Below are positions 54,180 through 64,000 of a DNA stretch of 64,000 nucleotides, one piece after another (within the stretch, counting starts at the first letter, position 1; each line of letters starts with the position of its first letter). Origin of the DNA: Coprinellus micaceus (Eukaryota; Basidiomycota; Agaricomycetes; Agaricales; Psathyrellaceae). A model generated the notes under the pieces. It saw only the letters and a program-made list of their open reading frames with translations, was not told the origin of the DNA and did no database searches. A program made the position numbers and the translations under genes. The stretch is taken from positions 2,046,001 through 2,110,000 of the forward strand of contig OX596344.1 in assembly GCA_951394405.1 (NCBI GenBank), in the 5' to 3' direction.

Positions 54180-54973
54180 CCCAGTGGGGGGTCGGCAACC
54201 TCAGTCAAATCTGTGTGCACAGAAAATTGGCACCGGCCAAACACATTCCCAGGCCCCTATCTCTGGCCTCAACCTTGTATTAGATAGTGGTCCTGCGGAT
54301 AAATACCATGACTGAGGCACAAATGAGTGCGTTACAGCCAACTCATCCAATCTAGTACAAAATAACGCTCACAAAGGCTGCTACACATGCCAGATCCTGC
54401 CCTCAGTCGCGTTTCGGGGCCTCTGATGCCATAGATAGGGGCTAATTTCGCTCCCAAACTATTTTGTCTTTCACGATTTCCTCCATCCATGCATCGCAGA
54501 TTCATTTTCACATCTAGCGTAAGACAGAAAATGCCTTTAAAATCGTCGGCTTTTGGTGCCTCCACCTTCACTGTGTCCTTCATCTGTACCATGGTTTCGC
54601 GCTTTTCTACCTCCGAAAGCACCCCAAGAACTCTGGATTTCCGACGCTTTCTAATTGATTTTGGATGCCTACATCTTCGCCCATACAAAGTAGCCGGAAA
54701 TATGCCTTGCTCAAACGTTATTAAAGGTGGCCACTTTTCTGCGGACGCGTCGGAGTTTGAATTGGCAGGGAATTGCTGACCCCCAGAGATAGTGTGATTT
54801 CCGCGCGCCTTTGTGGTCATCCCAAAACGGATGGGGATGGAGTCAGGTTCTAACCTGTGCTTTAAATAATCCAGGAGACTTTTGCGACACCTCACCACTC
54901 TCACGTCTCGAGTATCTCTCTCTCTGAGAACGATATTAAGACCAGTCAACGCACTCTAGACTCCGCAACCGCA
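54180..54973. other. Repeat-bearing intergenic region
   Basis: A 205-codon minus-strand ORF (54332-54949) has no recognisable content. GTCGGAGTTTGAATT followed by ATTGCTGAC near 54745-54785 repeats the sequence at about 53560-53595, so the two stretches are copies of one dispersed repeat. The last 60 bp are the probable leader of the next gene. Confidence 0.4.
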
Positions 54974-55543
54974 ATGGATAACGCCTGGGCCCTCCCTCGC
55001 TTGGACGACCTTGGTCACCTATCCGACGAGTGGACAGGCCCCGACCTCAATCTCTATAATTCCCCGGGTTATTATCACCTCATCCCCACTTTCCAAAGTG
55101 GTATTGAGCAGCAGGCACAATATTTCTCTACCACCTCACCATCTTCGCCCCCGCCGCTCCCCCGTCGTCGCTTCATCGACCTCCCGCCTGAGCCGGACTA
55201 TATCACATCCATCCACAGCGTCCTCGCGTGCGGGCACCCCGTCGACGCGGACAAACTTAGGTGGGACGTGCGTACACGTACCAGTAACTTTCACCCATCT
55301 ATAAGCGGCGTCGAGCGTCGCGTCAATTCGCCGTCCTCAGCCGCGGCAGTCGGAAGCTGGCGAGCCCAAGACGCGACCATGCCCGCGATGCATTCCATCT
55401 CCATCTGCGTAGAGGGCATGGCCCTGGGGTTCGAGGGGTGGACTTTCGAGGTCACTCCTCGCTACGGGAACACAATCAGCGTCCAGGACGTATTGGAGAC
55501 CGTTTATGCGCAGTGTTCTCGTCGTGGTGTGGACGTGTCCTGA
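54974..55543 (+). CDS. DUF6699-like protein
   Basis: The single exon encodes 189 residues from ATG 54974. The N-terminal 65 residues are Pro/Ser-rich and low-complexity. Then come the landmarks of a small mushroom-specific domain: LRWDVRTR, a hydrophobic pair of strands (SISICVEGMALGFEGWTFEV) and ISVQDVLETVYAQC, where related proteins have V-x-V-x-DVL-x-x-IY. The function of this domain is unknown. The protein ends soon after the domain (GVDVS), shorter than many relatives, which often have a helical tail, so a spliced C-terminal exon cannot be excluded. Confidence 0.7.
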   Translation: MDNAWALPRLDDLGHLSDEWTGPDLNLYNSPGYYHLIPTFQSGIEQQAQYFSTTSPSSPPPLPRRRFIDLPPEPDYITSIHSVLACGHPVDADKLRWDVRTRTSNFHPSISGVERRVNSPSSAAAVGSWRAQDATMPAMHSISICVEGMALGFEGWTFEVTPRYGNTISVQDVLETVYAQCSRRGVDVS

Positions 55544-56120
55544 ATTTGGCGAGCAGGGTCGCCCTGGCATTGGGGTGGACTCGTGAAGGGTGATAGTGGG
55601 GACACAATATGGGTCCTAGTACTCCTTTGAGTGCATCGAACATTGAGTACCAATTGGGATGATCTCGACCCAGCTCAAACTTTATTCTTACATTACGCTT
55701 GATATCTTGTAAAGGTGTGGTGAATCTGCGCTAGATACCTTCTGGTCTTTTTTATGTATAGATCCCAAAGAACGCAAATAGGTGGGACCACTGCAAATCG
55801 CGCACTTCGCTCCAGGGTTCACAATATGCTCCTTGGGGCAGTTTGAGATGCCCAATGGTCATGAATATTCATTATTGACTCCGTATAGCGTGATTTGGAC
55901 TCAGGGGGCGGGGAGTTGGGTGCACACGTCCCATTTCTAATAATTAGCGCCCGGGGTTTCCTCCAGCACTGATGACATCACTGAGTCGCTTCCAATGATA
56001 GGGGCTCTTCCGGCAATCCGACGCGTTGTTTAGAGAAATCGCCCAGTTTCTGTGGTGCTCCGTATCTGTAGTCATTTTCTCTAGAAATACATTTACACCA
56101 TATCCTGCATATCGTATGTA
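55544..56120. other. Intergenic; no gene seen
   Basis: The region becomes AT-rich towards 56000. AATTAGCGCCCGGGG near 55945 is followed by CACTGATGACATCACTGAG, a small palindrome around TGATGACATCA. I see nothing else. Confidence 0.35.
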
Positions 56121-57207
56121 CACTGACTTACCAAAAAGATTGTCCCGCCCCGAGATGATTTTTTATCTTTACATTGGGGGGCCGGGGGGCTTTAGAATTC
56201 ATGGCGCACGCACCTCTGTATCCAATGAAATGTATTCCTGAGTATCTAAGCTATTGAAAAAGAACTGACATCAGGAGGGCGTGATTGTGTGATCAGGTCA
56301 TCAAAAGAGGGCCTTTTCCCCTTGTACCGCCACAAAAACAAGATTTTATGGCACATAAACTGTGCAGATTGTAACAAGAGTTGGTATATAGAGACATCAC
56401 CTTCTGAAGCAACCTGAGCTTTCACTTGGCTGGGTGAACATCAATGAAACAATGCGATATAGAACTTCGGAAATTTATACCACTCCTCCTGCGGTGTCTC
56501 CCACAAAATCTCCTCTGATGTTGACAGGGGGGTTTTCTTGCAAGTTTGATGTATATATGGTCCCAGAGGAACTACATAAGCTTTATGTTGGGGTTATTTG
56601 GTTGCCAGCTGAGAAGATCCATGCCATTCTTGGGGAACCACCTTTGTTCGCAGTGCCATCCTGGAGAAGCTCCAGTGCATTTTGATTATCCTGGGCCGCA
56701 GGCTTCATCGGACGCCGAGTTAAATTTCTAAATTGTAGTGGTTCTCCATCTCAGTGTACCCTCCAAATATTTAATTAATTAAGCAGTTTCTGAGGTCATG
56801 GCGGCCTGTTAATGCGATGCGAACATTGTTGTGCGAGGCTCCTGTTGTTTTCACGGTCCAGATGATTGCATTTTTGGTCGGAGCAATGTTTGGTATCGTG
56901 TTTATAGAGATAGATGCTGAGAGTATATATGGAGAGTTTGAGAGCATTTGGTCCAGTGTGTGTCGAGTGATAGAGACTTTTGTCATGACAGTATCAATTG
57001 GCTGCTGTAATTACATGCGCCAATTTGGGAGCCATCCCCAACATTGCCCTGTTGCAGACACAATACAAGGTCCTCTGCCTCAGGCATTGGTACAGTTGTC
57101 TATCATATGCATATGTATTACATACATAGATTTTGGCCCCACCCGTTTACTCTAGCTAATCTTATGTAAATAATGGTGAGTGGGACATTCTTTTTGGTAA
57201 GTCAGTG
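56121..57207. mobile_element. Tc1/mariner-like element, 1.09 kb, decayed
   Basis: The termini are inverted repeats: CACTGACTTACCAAAAAGAT on the left and the complement of CACTGACTTACCAAAAAGAA on the right. They continue into a shared TGTCCC and are bordered by TA (56119-56120 and 57208-57209). The interior is clearly AT-richer than neighbouring DNA and holds only short ORFs (83 and 112 codons) without a recognisable DDE/D triad. It is either a decayed autonomous copy or a non-autonomous derivative that came from a lower-GC source. Confidence 0.75.
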
Positions 57208-57345
57208 TAGATGACGACGCCGACAAGAGGGGTAAAGAGCGCTGTTGAGGCAGTTGTGCCAGCGTTGGTGTTGGAGGAAAGTGAGCGCGTGGAAGCACGC
57301 AGGGCGTACCGGTGTCATAACAACGCTCATCGTTTAAACTCGAAG

Positions 57346-58428
57346 TCACTGCGACGCCTTTGAACTTGTGATCCAGGTCGATAGCTGTGGGTCATCGGAC
57401 TCGCAAGCGACTTGAGGCTCGGTGCCATTCAAGAGCTTTGAAAGGGAATGCGCGATTTGATGAGGATCAACACCAACGCCTGCGTCCCCGCCAATTGAGT
57501 GCGTCGCGACGTTAAGAGTTCGAAGGGACGGGAAGCGAAGCTTCTGGATCAACCCTTCACCGACATCTGTCTTGAAGCGAAGGTCCAAGGAGAATGAATG
57601 GAGTGTGTTGACCTGGACTACTTCTTCGCTGAGGTACCAGCCGCGATTCCTGTTTGATTCGCCCCCTTGGACCATGAACTCAAGGTTCTCTAGATTCTCG
57701 CTGGAGAGAATCATCTGAGCGTACTACACCCACGGCTCCGCCAATGAGGCGCCGATGCGTAGATCGGTGAGCTGCCCGTAGGGAAAGCTCCAGGTGCCGT
57801 AGTCCAGCGTATGTCGGTCAAGGTCAAGGTCTAACTTGCGGAGCAGTGGGAAGCGGCTGGACGTGATATGGGTCCCATAGGCGAAGGTGGGCTCTTCAGG
57901 ATCATCGAAGTTCGGGAGGTCGGCTTCGGAGTGGTGCCGGTGAAGAGTAAGTGAACGGATTTCCGAAAAATAGCTGTGGTCCCAATGGTATCTGCCGTTT
58001 CTGCCGTTCCTTTTGAAGAGCACCTCGTTCACGAAGTCGGTGTAGTGTCTCCAACCAATGTGGAGGCCAGTCCAGTTCGATTGTGACTGAACATACGCTA
58101 GGACCTTGGCGTAAGGCTTCCATTCGTAAGGGTCTTCGTTCGCGAGTGCGTTCACCACCCTGAGGGTACGCTCCATGCTCCGGCTTCTCTCCGCGCACAG
58201 GCGGATGTAGTTGAGCAAAGCGTCTGCGGAGGCAGCGTCGTGGACAAGCTCGTCGAAGCGGAGGAAGACATGGTTCCAGAGCTTGGGCGTGCCGATGATG
58301 ATTTGGTCCCAGCCGCGCGAAACGAGGCAGAGATGTGAGTGGAACACCCCAAATACATCCTCTCTGGGGGTCGTATCAAGGGAGAAGAGCGCTTCCTCGA
58401 ATATTCGGCCCATAACCTCGGCTGGCAC
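57346..58428 (-). pseudogene. F-box/LRR-like gene with an in-frame stop
   Basis: 58428-57724 encodes a typical mushroom F-box-like start (PAEVMGRIFEEALF, LCLVSRGWDQIIIGTPKLW) and leucine-rich stretches (IRSLTLHRHH, LLRKLDLDLD). A TAG at 57724-57726 ends it. The same frame then stays open for another 122 codons (57714-57346) with matching content (LENLEFMVQGG, LRFPSLRTLNV), so the stop looks like a premature one. No plausible intron removes it: the only GT..AG pair around it is 15 nt. No ATG opens the first segment at 58428 (the codon is GTG), so an upstream exon or the ATG at about 58410 must serve. The C-terminus ends just before a Tc1-like element. Confidence 0.6.
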
Positions 58429-58634
58429 TGCATCCTGGCTGTTTTTTGCGTCGGCCGGGCACGGCAGGGGAGCGGCAGGGGCTTAATATGTCACGAGATT
58501 CAGGTCTGCCCACATCATGATCGCCACAAGTCACGAAACGTGGTACCAGTGTGGGTGCCACAAGGGCTTCGCGTGTTTGGTCGACCTCCCTTCTTCCTCT
58601 GCGCTCACCCATCCCAAGTCTTACGGCCCTCGGC

Positions 58635-61025
58635 ATGGCCTTCAACAATGCCCAGAAGTTTACAATAGGCAGCGCAAAATTTAGCGCAGACCGGCACCAT
58701 CATCACTACGGGTACGGTCATCACCCACAATTCCCATCACCCGATTCGCAGGCAATATTGAACGAGGCTCGCGCTGCCGAAGCTCCGCATACGTCTCGGA
58801 CTGCAGAATACGCACCAAAGTGTAAACCGGGGAGTCGAGCCAAAGTCATCCGGGATATCCTGGACTGGGCCCCAACAGCGGATGGTGAGGGGGGCGAAGT
58901 GGGGAGGGGGCAAGGCGGGGGCGATGGGGGCGATGGAGGGGACGACGTTATGCCGAAAACCACCATCCTTTGGTTTCATGGGCCTGCCGGAGGAGGCAAG
59001 ACGTGCATCATGAGGGAGGTCTCCGTCCGCCTCCAGCGCCTCGGCCGACTGGCGGGGTCGTACTTCTTCTCTTCTCGCATAGGAGGACTCGATAGCGAAC
59101 GACCTTTCATCGCCACAATCGCGCATCAGTTGGCCATCCTCTGCCCATACTTCAAAGCCGAGCTGCTACGGGTCATCTCAGCCCACCCCAATGTGTTCGA
59201 GGAGTCTCTGCACTCCCAGGTAGAGAGGGTCATTTACGAACCCCTCGAGTCCTCCGCCAAAATATCAGCCGAGAGCCTGGATGGCCGGTGGCTGGCCATC
59301 GTCGTCCATGGGTTTGACGAGTGCCAAACCGCGGTGGAGCGTTCTAATCTCTTGTCCGTTTTGCACGGACTAGCGACGGCAACGCGAGGTGCCCGTTTCT
59401 TGGTTGTCCTGGCCAGCCGCTCAGAACTCGACCTCAGACAAGCTTTCGACTGCCAACCCCTCGCATCCATAACACGTGTACTTCGCCTGCAAGATTACGA
59501 TGGGATACCAGATGTCCGCAATTTCTTTTGCGACGAATTTTGTCGGATACGGGAAACTCACCCGGCAAAGGAGGTTATCCCAAAAACCTGGCCGGTGGAG
59601 GCCATCCTCAATACCTTGGTCGACAATTCATCAGGATTGTATATATATCCAGCTACGCTCATCAAGTACATCGACGACCCCCGACGTAGCCCCGTTACGC
59701 TCCTGGACGAAGTCATGAATCTCAACAACCGTGACCGCGGTTCTGCTAATCCACTTGCAGAGCTTGATAGCCTTTACCGACACATCCTCAGTCGCCCGTG
59801 GGTCGATAGGGGAAGCACGGTACGACTCCTGCATTACATCATGGTTATCAACCAGATGTCCCCGAAAGACTCTGGTGGAGTAGGAACGCCATGTTTTTTG
59901 GATCGGCTCCTCGCATATGACCCAGGGGAAGTCGCTATGGGGTTATGCGACCTGCACTGCATAGTTCGTGTTCCATCGGCGACAGAGGAAGGGCCTATAT
60001 ACTTCTTTCACAAGACCTTGGCAGAATTTCTCGCTTCGGCAAGGCGCGCTGACTGCTATCATCGCCCGCTCTACCAAACCCATGCAGAGGTCGCGGAGGC
60101 CTGCATGTCCCACTGCAAAGGGAGTGGAAGTTCGCCCAGTGGATCTGACGAGACGTTCAAAAACGTGTTGGTATATTCGAGCGTCAATTGGTGGAGGCAC
60201 ATCCAGCTGGCGTTCGAGGACTTCCCGGGTACCGCGCGGAGAGCATTGGCCGTATCCACCTGGGACTTCGATCCCCAGAAAGCGTGGAAGGTCGAGGTCA
60301 TGTCGAGTCGTAGTGTTTGCGTCTGGAAAAGACGTGACAAGATACATAGAACGATTGTAGGTCTCCAAATTCCCTCTGGTCGATGTAAATATGTCTGACA
60401 ATTCTTCTAGTGCAAGAATGGGCCGTGCATTCCCCTCTGCAGAAACACCCTTCGATTGGAAGCCGTTGGCGAGAAGTTTGAGACGTTTTACAACACCCGC
60501 TTGGCAGAGGCTAGGGCGATGGGACAGCCTTGGGCAACTAGGAAAGCAATCAAGCAAAGTCGGATCCCCGCGAATATATTTTTCAAGTGGTTTTCAAGCT
60601 TTTTACAGCGTGAGCTTGGCGATGGGCGTTTGCCCCTCGACTTGAACCCTATGCACACAAGCTCTCACGATCCTTCTTCCCATCTCCCGACACACACCCC
60701 AAGCCAGCCACTGGCTTTCCAAATACCACACGAAGAGTCACCATCGGAACAGCCCGTTCATCTCGTGCTAGACCCCCCAACTTCGGTTTCAAAACCCAGA
60801 GCACTGGTCGCTCACGACGTCCCATCGGAATCGCAGCAAACACAGCACGAAACGCTGATTCCTCTCACCGAGCCTATCGCACAGGCTTCCACGAGGCATT
60901 GGGAGTCAGCCCACCCAACCTCTGCCGGTGATAGACACGGGAAGCTGAAACGGGGCATTGATGATACCTACGAGGATGCGCCAGCCAGAAAAATGATGAG
61001 AAAAGGGGACGATCGCAGCACCTAA
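58635..61025 (+). CDS. NACHT-type NLR (NPHP3_N-like NTPase)
   Basis: Three exons (58635-60296, 60361-60392, 60443-61025) give 758 residues. The start MAFNNAQKFTIGSAKFSA resembles the short N-terminal motif of many mushroom NLRs and is followed by a His/Tyr cluster. The NTPase has a Walker A GPAGGGKT near residue 115 and a Walker B-like LAIVVHGFDECQ near 224, where HGFDEC replaces the common DALDEC, plus an arginine-finger region FLVVLASRSE. A helical stretch follows (YFFHKTLAEFLAS). No WD40, ankyrin or TPR repeats are present; the end is Pro-rich and finishes with a basic, nuclear-signal-like KLKRG...RKMMRKG. NLRs act in non-self recognition and cell death; the ligand is unknown. The 3' exons are frame-consistent predictions. 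Confidence 0.75.
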
Positions 61026-62070
61026 AATGACGCGTAACGCCGACTTTGTCTTATGGTCTGGTAAATACTAGATCTCGAGTGGTTACGATAGCTTCCTATA
61101 GTGCGGTATACCGGCTACCTCTCATTTCCCTTTTCTAGACCTCCTATCTTGATATCTCGTTGCTTCTTCTCCGCTGCCTCTCCATTGTCACCATTGTACT
61201 TATACCTCACATACTTATTCCCTTACGATGATTTATGCATATGCTATGCTCGAGTACGATAAATACATGTACTATATATAACGTAGAATTACAGGAACGG
61301 TGTGAACAGGCGATGATTGGTGATCCCATCCAAGGCAAGTTTCTCCTCCCAGACCCGAGCGTGCCATTCTCTAACGAATTTGTCGCGTCGTTGGATGAGT
61401 GGCCAATACTCAAACCCAGATTTCGTCCCCGACATGCGACGTACACAATTGAATATAGTACCCCTGGCATCTTTTCCCAGAGCCCAAGTTGCTAAACAAT
61501 GTACAAAGGCGTTTGGTTTGACTTGAATGGTGTTTTTCGATGCAAGAGGATATCACAAGGAATCATAGAGCCTAGCGTTGACTTAAAAGAGCGCGCCGTT
61601 TTGCAGGATGGCATTATCGCACAGATATGGCTTGTGCTCGCCTTATTGTCTGTTCCTAACGCGCTGAATAACGTCTTGAGCCAGTCGGACGAGCGCATTC
61701 CATCATAAAGTTTGCACAGAGAAATCGGAGTAGGGGAGGTGACACCCATGATCTTATCTTAGCTTATCTATCCACACCCTGTCGACTGCCGCACATGTAG
61801 ATGCCCTGAAGGTTAGAGAAGGTCACAAGTTTACCTTCTTCATATTCGCCTTCTGGCGCGCTGGGCCTTGTGGACCCATAGAATAAGCGCCCAAAATCAG
61901 AGACATCACTCGTGAATGATGCCTTCATGATGACGTCGTATCCACGTTCCCAGGCTACCGGGCGTGCTTTTCTTGACCACGACCACGACCCTGGGCCATG
62001 CTTCTAACTCTCCACCTTACCCCACCTTACCTCACCCTTCATCTATAGTTAGGAAACGAGATAGGATTCA
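61026..62070. other. Intergenic; promoter of the terpene-synthase-like gene
   Basis: No gene is supported. GAATAAGCGCCCAAA at 61881-61895 is identical to 24561-24575. A TGATGACGTC site lies at about 61928, and a pyrimidine-rich tract precedes the next ATG. Confidence 0.4.
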
Positions 62071-63498
62071 ATGTCAAGTTCCACGGCGGCGAGGCCAGCA
62101 CCAATCGCAAGGGCGATGTCCAATCTCAGCTTCCAACTACCGGACCTCGTAGCTCAGACGAGCTCTTTCCCATTCCGAATCAACAAGAGTTGCAAGCTGG
62201 CAACGGACAAGTCGGAAGCGTGGCTTCTGGGAAATGGTTCGGCCGAACTCGACCCCCCTGTTCTGCTGGACGAAGAGAAGGAAGTGCTGCACAGCGTGAA
62301 ATACGGCTTGCTTGCGAGCCTGTGCACTCCTGCGGCTGACGCACCTCAGCTGCAGATCCTGACGGATTTCTGGAGCCTGGTGGTTATAAGCCACGCAAGG
62401 ATCCTACGGGGAACCATGGGACATGGGTGGGCAGCAAACGTAGAGGTTGAGGGCGCCGAAGATGGACTGGAGCTTCTCGGTTTGCATGGGCTACTCAAGA
62501 GGTACGAGGCTACATATTTTTGACGAGCAGAGACGTTGACGGGATTCATACCACCTCTAGCCTGATCCCTTCCCTCACCCGAGCTCTCTCTTCTCGGTCC
62601 GCTGAGGGCCAACTCAGATGGAAACGTCAGTTCACTCGATCCGTCCAGGCGTTTGCCACCTCTCAATTGCAACTCTCCTCAAGCCTGCTGACGGAAACCG
62701 TACCTACGATGTCCGAATACATTGCACTGCGGAGGGAAACATATGCCTCTTCGATGTACCTTGACCTCCTCGACTTGCTCGAGGTAACTTCTCGGCCATA
62801 TGGGTGTTCATTGAAGGACGACGAGAGGATCGAACAAATCACTATGTTGGCGATGTACGTCACTGGGTGGATATTGGTATGATACATTTCCCTTCTCACC
62901 CAAAATTCAACTGACCTTCTTGCAGGATATTCTCTCCTTCGCCTCAGGCCCTGGCGTTGCGCCACTCACTGCCATGCCCACCCACACGCCAACCCATAAC
63001 CTCGTCTCTCTCCTCACGATCCACAGGAATCTCTCAGTACAGGGTGCCATGAACTACGCCGGCGGCATGGTTAAAGAGGCTCTGGAAGAAATCCAACGAC
63101 TCGAGAGAGAACTTATACCCAATTCTCCGGGAACAAGTGGGCCGAGCGAAGGATCCGGGTGGTCCAATTGGCTACTAGGAAGTGGCCTTGGGATGGTGAA
63201 GAGCGCTGTGGGTATGGGCGACGCCCAGTCGACTCTGACCAAGTCCAGGTTCCTCGCCGAGGTACCTCTCGATTGGGAAGGTCGCTTCTCCGCAGATGAG
63301 GATATTGGACAGGGACAGAGTCTGGAACAGCGCACAGCTGAGACTGCTCGGTGTATACGGGCTATGAAAGACTGGATTGTGGGGACGGTGCACTGGGGGT
63401 ATGAGAGTGAGCTCTACTTTGGACAGAAGGGCGACGAGGTCAGGAGCTTTGGGTGGGTGTTTTTGAATGGGGACTCTGATGGTCAAAGAGGCACCTGA
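62071..63498 (+). CDS. Terpene-synthase-fold protein lacking metal-binding motifs
   Basis: Three exons (62071-62501, 62561-62876, 62926-63498; introns 59 and 49 nt) give 439 residues. The chain aligns by eye along its length with mushroom class I terpene synthases: SFQLPDLV at the start, YGLLASLCTP, PTMSEYIALRRETY, HNLVSLLTIHRNLSVQGAMN and DWIVGTVHWGYESELYFG at the end. The three catalytic signatures are altered. The Asp-rich motif region near residue 97 reads VVISHARI without acids. The NSE motif near 249 reads LDILSFASG, missing Asn and Glu. The RY pair near 409 reads LY. A loop of about 60 residues is inserted before the C-terminal helix. It probably cannot ionise a prenyl diphosphate in the usual way. 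Confidence 0.8.
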
Positions 63499-64000
63499 AG
63501 ATCCTGACCTCAGGTAGAATGACCCGACGATACGATATACTATGTATACAGACTTTGACAACAATTGCAAGGAATGTGCATGATGATTCGTGGGGTCCTG
63601 ACTGTGACGAAGCGGGGCCGTTGGCACTACGCTAGTATTGACCATGAGGACTCTCGACTGCCCTCCACCTTGCGGTCACCTACGACCCTGGAGAATCCTC
63701 ATCCTCACGCAAACTGTAGTTAGTACGATCATTATATTCTGAAGGACAGGGAGCAGACAATATACAGAACGAAACAATAGGGACAGCGAGGTAGAGTATG
63801 GCGAAACGAAGCGGAATAGGAGAGTGTAGGTACGATACAAAGCAAAAAGCAAATTACGAGACAGTGAGGGCATAGCGAAGATATGGTCCAAGCAATATAC
63901 AAAAAGTCAGCGCAGTGGTCGTGAACAAAACAATCGTGAGGGGGGTCAGATCCTGGAATGTCATCGGGATGTGAGGTGTCGTATCGCGTTGTCGCGATCG
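63499..64000. other. 3' flank; no gene seen
   Basis: The last 500 bp contain one 71-codon minus-strand ORF (63676-63891) without recognisable content. Nothing else is visible at the right edge. Confidence 0.4.

Noticed and set aside
54332..54949. 205-codon minus-strand ORF
   Set aside because: It lies among repeats, carries no motif and overlaps a dispersed repeat; kept only as unexplained open frame.
57712..57726. A 15-nt GT..AG intron removing the F-box-like stop codon
   Set aside because: Far below any plausible intron length in this genome (47 nt or more).
62502..62530. A 29-nt intron in the terpene-synthase-like gene
   Set aside because: Too short; the acceptor at 62560 gives a normal 59-nt intron and a better family match.

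Overview
The window reads as nuclear DNA of a mushroom-forming basidiomycete (Agaricomycetes). Most genes are split by 47-65 nt introns with GT..AG ends and CTRAY-type branch sites. The gene content points the same way: BTB and F-box-like families, a DUF6699-type protein, a NACHT-type NLR, a terpene-synthase-fold protein, and a CBM1-linked CE1 esterase typical of wood or litter decayers. The ORF boundaries used here were corrected by splicing. Several long apparent ORFs start at GTG or TTG and are only exon fragments.

Layout. 0-7 kb holds housekeeping genes: mago nashi (-), the SEM1/DSS1 proteasome-lid subunit (-), and mitochondrial ribosomal protein uS10m (+), with SEM1 and uS10m sharing a 160-bp divergent promoter. 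7-9.5 kb is a coiled-coil gene broken by a 1.4-kb AACGTT-rich element. 9.5-11.8 kb has no gene I can support. 11.8-15.1 kb is a CNNM/MAM3-like transporter. 15.3-18.8 kb carries two BTB-like paralogs and a small unknown gene. 20.6-28 kb has an F-box-like protein, the secreted CE1 esterase, an HSL-type alpha/beta hydrolase and a protein ending in a retroelement-type RNase H domain. 30-34 kb has an FCP1/NIF-type phosphatase-like protein and a small membrane protein.

34.3-48.1 kb is a nest of insertions. A host gene of about 793 codons is split by an 11.1-kb Mutator-like (MULE) transposon with a 9-bp target duplication. A full-length Copia retrotransposon sits inside a 53-nt intron of the MULE transposase. 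The Copia 3' LTR holds a further 709-bp insertion with tRNA B-box-like repeats. The MULE's left arm holds a fold-back element with perfect 62-bp inverted ends, and a tRNA-Thr-like sequence lies in the transposase gene. Removing the MULE and one target duplication rejoins the host reading frame exactly.

48-64 kb holds a UCH-type deubiquitinase (-), a cluster of small inverted-repeat elements, ZPR1, a DUF6699-like protein, a Tc1/mariner-like element, an F-box-like gene with an in-frame stop, an NLR-type NTPase, and a terpene-synthase-fold protein that lacks the usual metal-binding motifs. The housekeeping genes show very small exons (6, 12 and 18 nt), a GC-AG intron and a tandem exon-intron duplication.
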